DNA of 64,000 nt, taken from contig JBAIAA010000313.1 of NCBI GenBank assembly GCA_037893245.1, positions 1,424,001 through 1,488,000 of the forward strand, written 5' to 3'. Within the stretch, counting starts at the first letter, position 1; every line of letters starts with the position of its first letter. Under the pieces are notes generated by a model. The model saw nothing but the letters and a program-made list of their open reading frames with translations. It searched no databases and was not told the origin of the DNA. This document shows, piece by piece, positions 55,801 to 61,800 of this stretch. The position numbers and the translations under genes were made by a program. This DNA is from Crossaster papposus. Its lineage: Eukaryota; Echinodermata; Asteroidea; Velatida; Solasteridae.

Positions 55801-58800
55801 CTTATGAAATGCCCTTTCTCACCATGTGCATATCTCAAAAGGTCATTTCGAGACTTATTCCTGATTTCGATGGAGCGGGTCACATATGTGCATGAGTGTA
55901 TTTTAGCACTTGTATACAACATCACACATTTCTTGCGAAGTCAGCACAAAGTGCTATTAACTGTTCATGCATGGGATCTATTATCAGTTGCTCATTCTGA
56001 TTTTTTTTCCATTCCTTCTCACTCAGAATGAACCTCCATGAGGAGATGGACTGCCTTCGAGTTCAGACAGCTGCAGATGCCACCACGATTAAAGAACTCA
56101 CAACATGTTTAGAACAAGAAAGACAAGGTTAGATATAGTCAGTGTAGTCAACACTTGCAAGATTAACACTTGCAAGATCAAAATTTGAGCTAACACGACT
56201 ATAGCATTTTAATAAATACCTAGGAGAGTTGAAGGCTTCTGATTGGCCGAGACTCGATCACGTGCCGGTCATTATATGTAGTAACATCATGGGTTTTCCA
56301 AGGGCCGTTTTCTAAACCCCGGCTTTGGGCTGCACTCTGGCCACATTACAGACGTTTTCCTAGTTCCGGATCGCAAAAAATATTCATGCTGTTTTCGGCA
56401 AGTCTAATCCTCGAAATTTAAATGAAATAGGTTTAGTAGTTTACCTTGAGTGATGGAGAAACTACAGTTTTTGTTTCGATATTTATGCTCTTCTTTATTT
56501 TAAAATAGGCTACATACTGTACGACGTCAAATATACCGACATCCCTTTTTCTAGTTGTGGATCAGTTTAACCAATTCCGGATCGAGTAAAAAAACTGCTT
56601 CGTACATGTACATGTACGTACATGAACAATTATCGCGCTAGAACCAACCCGAATCAAGCCTATATTTCTGATAAAGTATTCATTAATTTATATAAATACA
56701 GTTTAAAATAAATGTCAAATACTTTAACTTCCAATAAAGTTTAAAAAGAGGACTTGCAAAGAAATGCTTTGAAATGTTTTGTCCGTGTACGTGTGTTGCG
56801 CGCGGCAACGATCCGATAAACTTTGTCCCGCCACCATGGAGACATTTCTCCATGGTCCATTAGAACACGTCATATGAAATCGCTTGCGCGCGTGCTGTTG
56901 ATGCATGTATTTTACGGGCGATCCGGAACTAGAAAAAAAAAATGAACGTTCAGTCTTTGGCAGATTTGAGACTTTTACTTCGACTTATTTTTACTTATGT
57001 ATCAAGAAGCTTGTATGTTTCTTTTCAAAATGCACTTCATCTAAACAAATAGTATTGGAGACCAAGCCATAACAAGGTAGGTTTTTATTTGAAGCGATCT
57101 GGAAGTACTAGAACAAATCCGGAACTAGGAAAACAACTGTCTGTACTGCTAAACTACATGAACAAAGCCAAAATACGAAAACGAAGCTGCGTTTGTAAAA
57201 CGGCGTAAAAGAAGCCGCGAAGTCGCGAAATTTGGAGTATTTTCACCATTTTTCTCGTTAAAAAGGTATTTATTAAAGGTAATAACAGTGCGAGAACCCG
57301 GTTGTTACTGCGTGGTAATGACCGGGTTGGGGGATGACCGCTGGTAATGGACCTCGCCTTCGGCTCGATCCATTACCAGCGGTCATCCCCCAACCCGGTC
57401 ATTACCACGCAGTAACAACCGGGTTCTCGCACTGTTATTACCTATTTAATTTCTCTACAAAGATCTGAATTTGTTAGCAATTTTATTCAAACAGCTATTT
57501 CTAATGCAGAAATAAATTTTATCTTTATTTATTTCTAGATTGTAAACATTTAAGTTTTGTCTGGTTTGATTATACAATAAGCCAGTTCGGTATCTCAGTG
57601 AAGTAGACCAGGTCAAAGGTTATTTGGAATACAATTTATGACGTACTGTCATGAAATGTTACGCAACTTATTTTTACTAAACGTAAGATTCTGTGGGGGT
57701 TACTCCACGCTTCAACCCAGTTGACACTCTTTATGAGAAGATTGAGTACAAAATGATGGACAAAGTCAATGAGATGGTCTCCCAGCAGTCAATTATACTC
57801 CATCCAAATTCAGTCAAGCTTGGTCCGCAGCACAATTCCACCCAAAATCCACCAAAATTAGGGATGGATTTCGATAGAGTTGAGAAGTTTAGGGTTTTAT
57901 CAAGTCCATTATTACACATGCTTGTCTTCTTTTCATCAGGTGGAATCTTGTTTTCTCTTCAGAGTTGGAGGAGCAGCTGAGTCAAGTACGAGAAGCAAAC
58001 GGAAGAGAGAAGACAGAGCGAGATCAGTCTGCAGAGCTGAGAGATAGGGTTAACGACCTGAAGCGATTGACGCAGAGACTAGAGAAGGAGAGAAATGGAT
58101 TGACGAGGGACAAGAGCCACCTAGAGGCAGAGAACAGGTAACCTACAATCATCTTGTGTAGCCTTTATCCGCCAGAATCTAATCCAGAAAAAGGGTATTA
58201 TTCTTCTGCCCTTACTATGCGAGAGCTAGAGATGGACTGTTTGAGTCGACTTGGCCGTTTATTGGAAGCTGTGTAAAACTGTAAATAAATAAGCAGTGTT
58301 GAAGTCAAGTACTTTCTGTAGAGTTCCGAGTACTGCCGAGTACTTAGATTGCCGAGTATGAGTTTGAGTACTTTGCCAACCGAGTAGAAGTACAGGTCTC
58401 CGAGTATAAGTACTTGTGCTTTCCGAGTACAAGTACTTGTACTTACGAGTACGAGTAATGACTTGAAAATAGTGCAAAATGTACAGGCAGCGCTGTGATG
58501 TTTTACTCCGTTTTGCACAAATTCTAAGTGTTTCTTGAATCCAAACTGTACATCAGTTGATACAGACAACACACAATCTGGTGAGTTGTGGTGGGCACAG
58601 ATAACAAATTGCATGTAATAAAAACCCGACAAAACAAGCGCAAGTGATGAATCGATGTACGGTGATAAAACGTTGGAATCACGTAGACATCGACAAGTCA
58701 TGCGAACGTGGTGCCATCAATCTAAAACTGGCCGCAATCTAGGCCCGATTTCCACTGCAGCCTTGAACTCTAGATTGTTTTCCAAACCTCAGCTTAGTCT

Positions 58801-61800
58801 CTATTTTGGTATTGTTTAATGCAGTTTAGCAATGGTGATGGATCCAGGATGGAGCATAAGATGGGGTTTGGAAAATGACCCAAGCAGGGCCGTTTTTTAA
58901 GCCCTGGATTCGGTGCATGACTGGCTCCATTCATGCAGGTTTGCAATAGGATGGACTCCTTACGGACTAAAGCAGGGGTTTGGAAAAGGCCCGATCGTGC
59001 CTTGCTCCAACCGCCCAAGTTAGTTGAAAGACCGTTTTTAGGAACACGTTGGCGTTTCACGTTAGCGGCGCGGCCAGTACATTGTGCGCAGATACGTCAA
59101 ATAGATCATTGGGCGTAATTGGCCCAGGCACAGTCTGACCGGTATACAGATCCGCTCACGGGTTGCTGTTTTTTTTTGTCCAGATGTACGCGCAGAGGCT
59201 CCAAGTCGATTTCTTCGCAGTCAACAATTTGAAAGTATCGATAAAATAAAATAGGGCCGTGATAAGTCAAGTTTTACAATTCGTTTTTATCAAGTATCAA
59301 GTATCAAGTATAATAAAATTGATGATCAATTTATTTGGATAGTTTGATTGAAAACATTGATACATGGATTGATTGATGATTTGTTTGTGCCAATAACCAA
59401 GGTCCTTAAGAATGGGCGTGTCTAAGCAGCGAGCCGTGGAGGCTCAGAAAGAGACCAAGATGATAGACCTGAGGAGAACTGTCAACTATCTCAAGAAGAA
59501 ACTGAGGCATCTCAAGCACAGGAAGAGGCATACAATGGGTGGAGTGTCATACAAAAGGAGCAAGACGGCCAAGGAGGTAAGAAGTGGACAAATGTATTGC
59601 CAAATCACTTTAACTTCCAATTAATATTGTGCAAACCTCATCCGAAACCGACCAGATTGGAAACTGGCTTCAGGTAAGGTCAGGTGTTTTTTCCGTCATT
59701 GCATTCGAATTGGTATGAGTATCGGTTTTGCGCTTGCAGTGTTTTGGTCAGGTCGGGTCGGTTTAGCCATCTTGTTATAAAAACTGAAATAAACCAAATA
59801 TAATTAGGAAATTCATGTGGTACAATAATATTACAGAGCCTCTTTACCCAGTACTGCATATACAGCGTCAACCCCTGTGTGATTGTACATGTGGTTTGCG
59901 GTACAACGCACAGTCTGTAACAATCACGACAGGAGTGTTCCTCATTGCGGGTACGTTCTGGCACAAAAAGCAGACACAGTGTTTCGTAAAATATGTGACC
60001 TGTCACCACAAAATGAGAGTAAAGTCGCACTTTGTAATTTGGAGATATGGCCATCCAAAGTCAAAATATAAGGGGTGGTTTAAATTGAGAGTTTTTGCGT
60101 AATTTGGAAAGCCCAAGTCCTCCTCTACATATTCCCATTTTTTGGGTGAGATCAGATGATCGAAAATCTCTTAAATTACGCGTTTTTGCGTAGTGTTTGC
60201 GTAGTTAGTGTTTGGATTAAAGTCCATTAGTGGTCTAATTAACACGGTAATTAAATATGCAAATCAGGTCCTCGTAAATATCCCACGTTTTCGAAATTTT
60301 GATATTTTGTTGTTTATGCAATAGTTTGTATGTGTGGAAAATTTCAAGAAGAAATAATGATTAGAACATAGCTGTTGCTATGCTCAACCGAAACTTACTT
60401 GTCCTTTTTTGTAATCTTTTGCATGTTTTGTTTAAGATGTTTAAAGTAAGTTTTCTCACAAACACGTTTTGTGAAACCCATAACTTTCTAGAGCGCTGTA
60501 AAAAGTATTTATCGCAAAACCCCCAAGTGTTATATGTACCATTGGAAAGCTCTCTTTCTCAAGAATTTGAAAATACCAATATCTCAATTTTCAATATTTC
60601 CGACTTTACTCTCATTTTGTGGTGACAGGTCACATATATGAAGATTTTTTTCAAGTCAGATATAAAAATATATATATTTGTTCTTGCCTTGGGGGTGGGA
60701 GGGGGGGGGAAGGGGCGGGGGAAGGGAAGGGGCGGGGGGAGGGAAGGGGCGGGGGGAGGGAAGGGCCGGGGGGAGGGGCGGGGGGAGGGGCGGGTGATTG
60801 GATTAGCTTTGGCCGGTTCGGGCGGTTTTTCTAGGCCTAGGACAGTAGGGTTAAGCCCTTTCTTAAAAACTAGGATAAAAAGGCTTGCAGTATATCCACG
60901 TGAGGCTGTCAGTCACGTGTTTGTTCTGAAAAGAACCATTTGTTTACTTGGTGTTTGAGTAGTGTTCCCAATTTATTGTTAAGAACAAACTCATTGGCAG
61001 GTAAAAGTGAAGTAATGCATTGTTTTGAAGTAATGCATTGTCTCCTCCACTTTTGAATTTTTTTAGCACCAGGCTATTCTCAACCGTTCAATACAAGAGA
61101 TGAGCTCCATTTTCTCTGATTTTGACGGCGATGAATGGGATGAAATGAATGCTTCCACCAGGTAAAAAGTCATCCAAAATATAATTCTTGCTCAGTTATT
61201 AGAAAAAAAAAAATGTGGTTGGCTGATTTTAAACAAGTATGTTTAAAACCAGCTCATCAATGTTCAGGCCCATTAGCCGGTTTACCTGCCAACCACAAAT
61301 TGTATTCAAAAAGTCTAAACAAGTAAAATAAAATCACAATTTCCAACGATTTTTGTTCAACGTTTTGAAAAAAAACAACATCTAGCTAAATGGTATGTGA
61401 CTCGCACACATGCCCTTATAATTATGGAGATATACATGAACATTATATGTGACCTGTTCCAACGAAACCCGGACAAAGTCAACTTTTTAGTTTTTCAGAT
61501 TTTGCTTTTTTCAAATTCTCTAGGTTCTCAGCTTTAAAATGATGTATCATTTACATATGTAACCCCACCCTATCTTCCCTGGGATCTGGATTTAGTGATA
61601 AAACCATGACAACCTAATTATGAGATAAACAGCTTTGAAGTTCAGAAAAGCGTATTATTTCTATACACAAATGTTTCACAAAATTGACAAAATAACACAC
61701 TTCTGGTAGACGGATTTTGTTCAAATTTGAGGAGATTGTAGATTAATAGTGAGTGACTTAGGAAAACCTAAAACCTAAAAATAGTAAAATCCATCCCGAA

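Noticed and set aside
60619-60958. Glycine-rich plus-strand proteins
   Set aside because: Encoded by the G-rich tract; frames have no splice or homology support.
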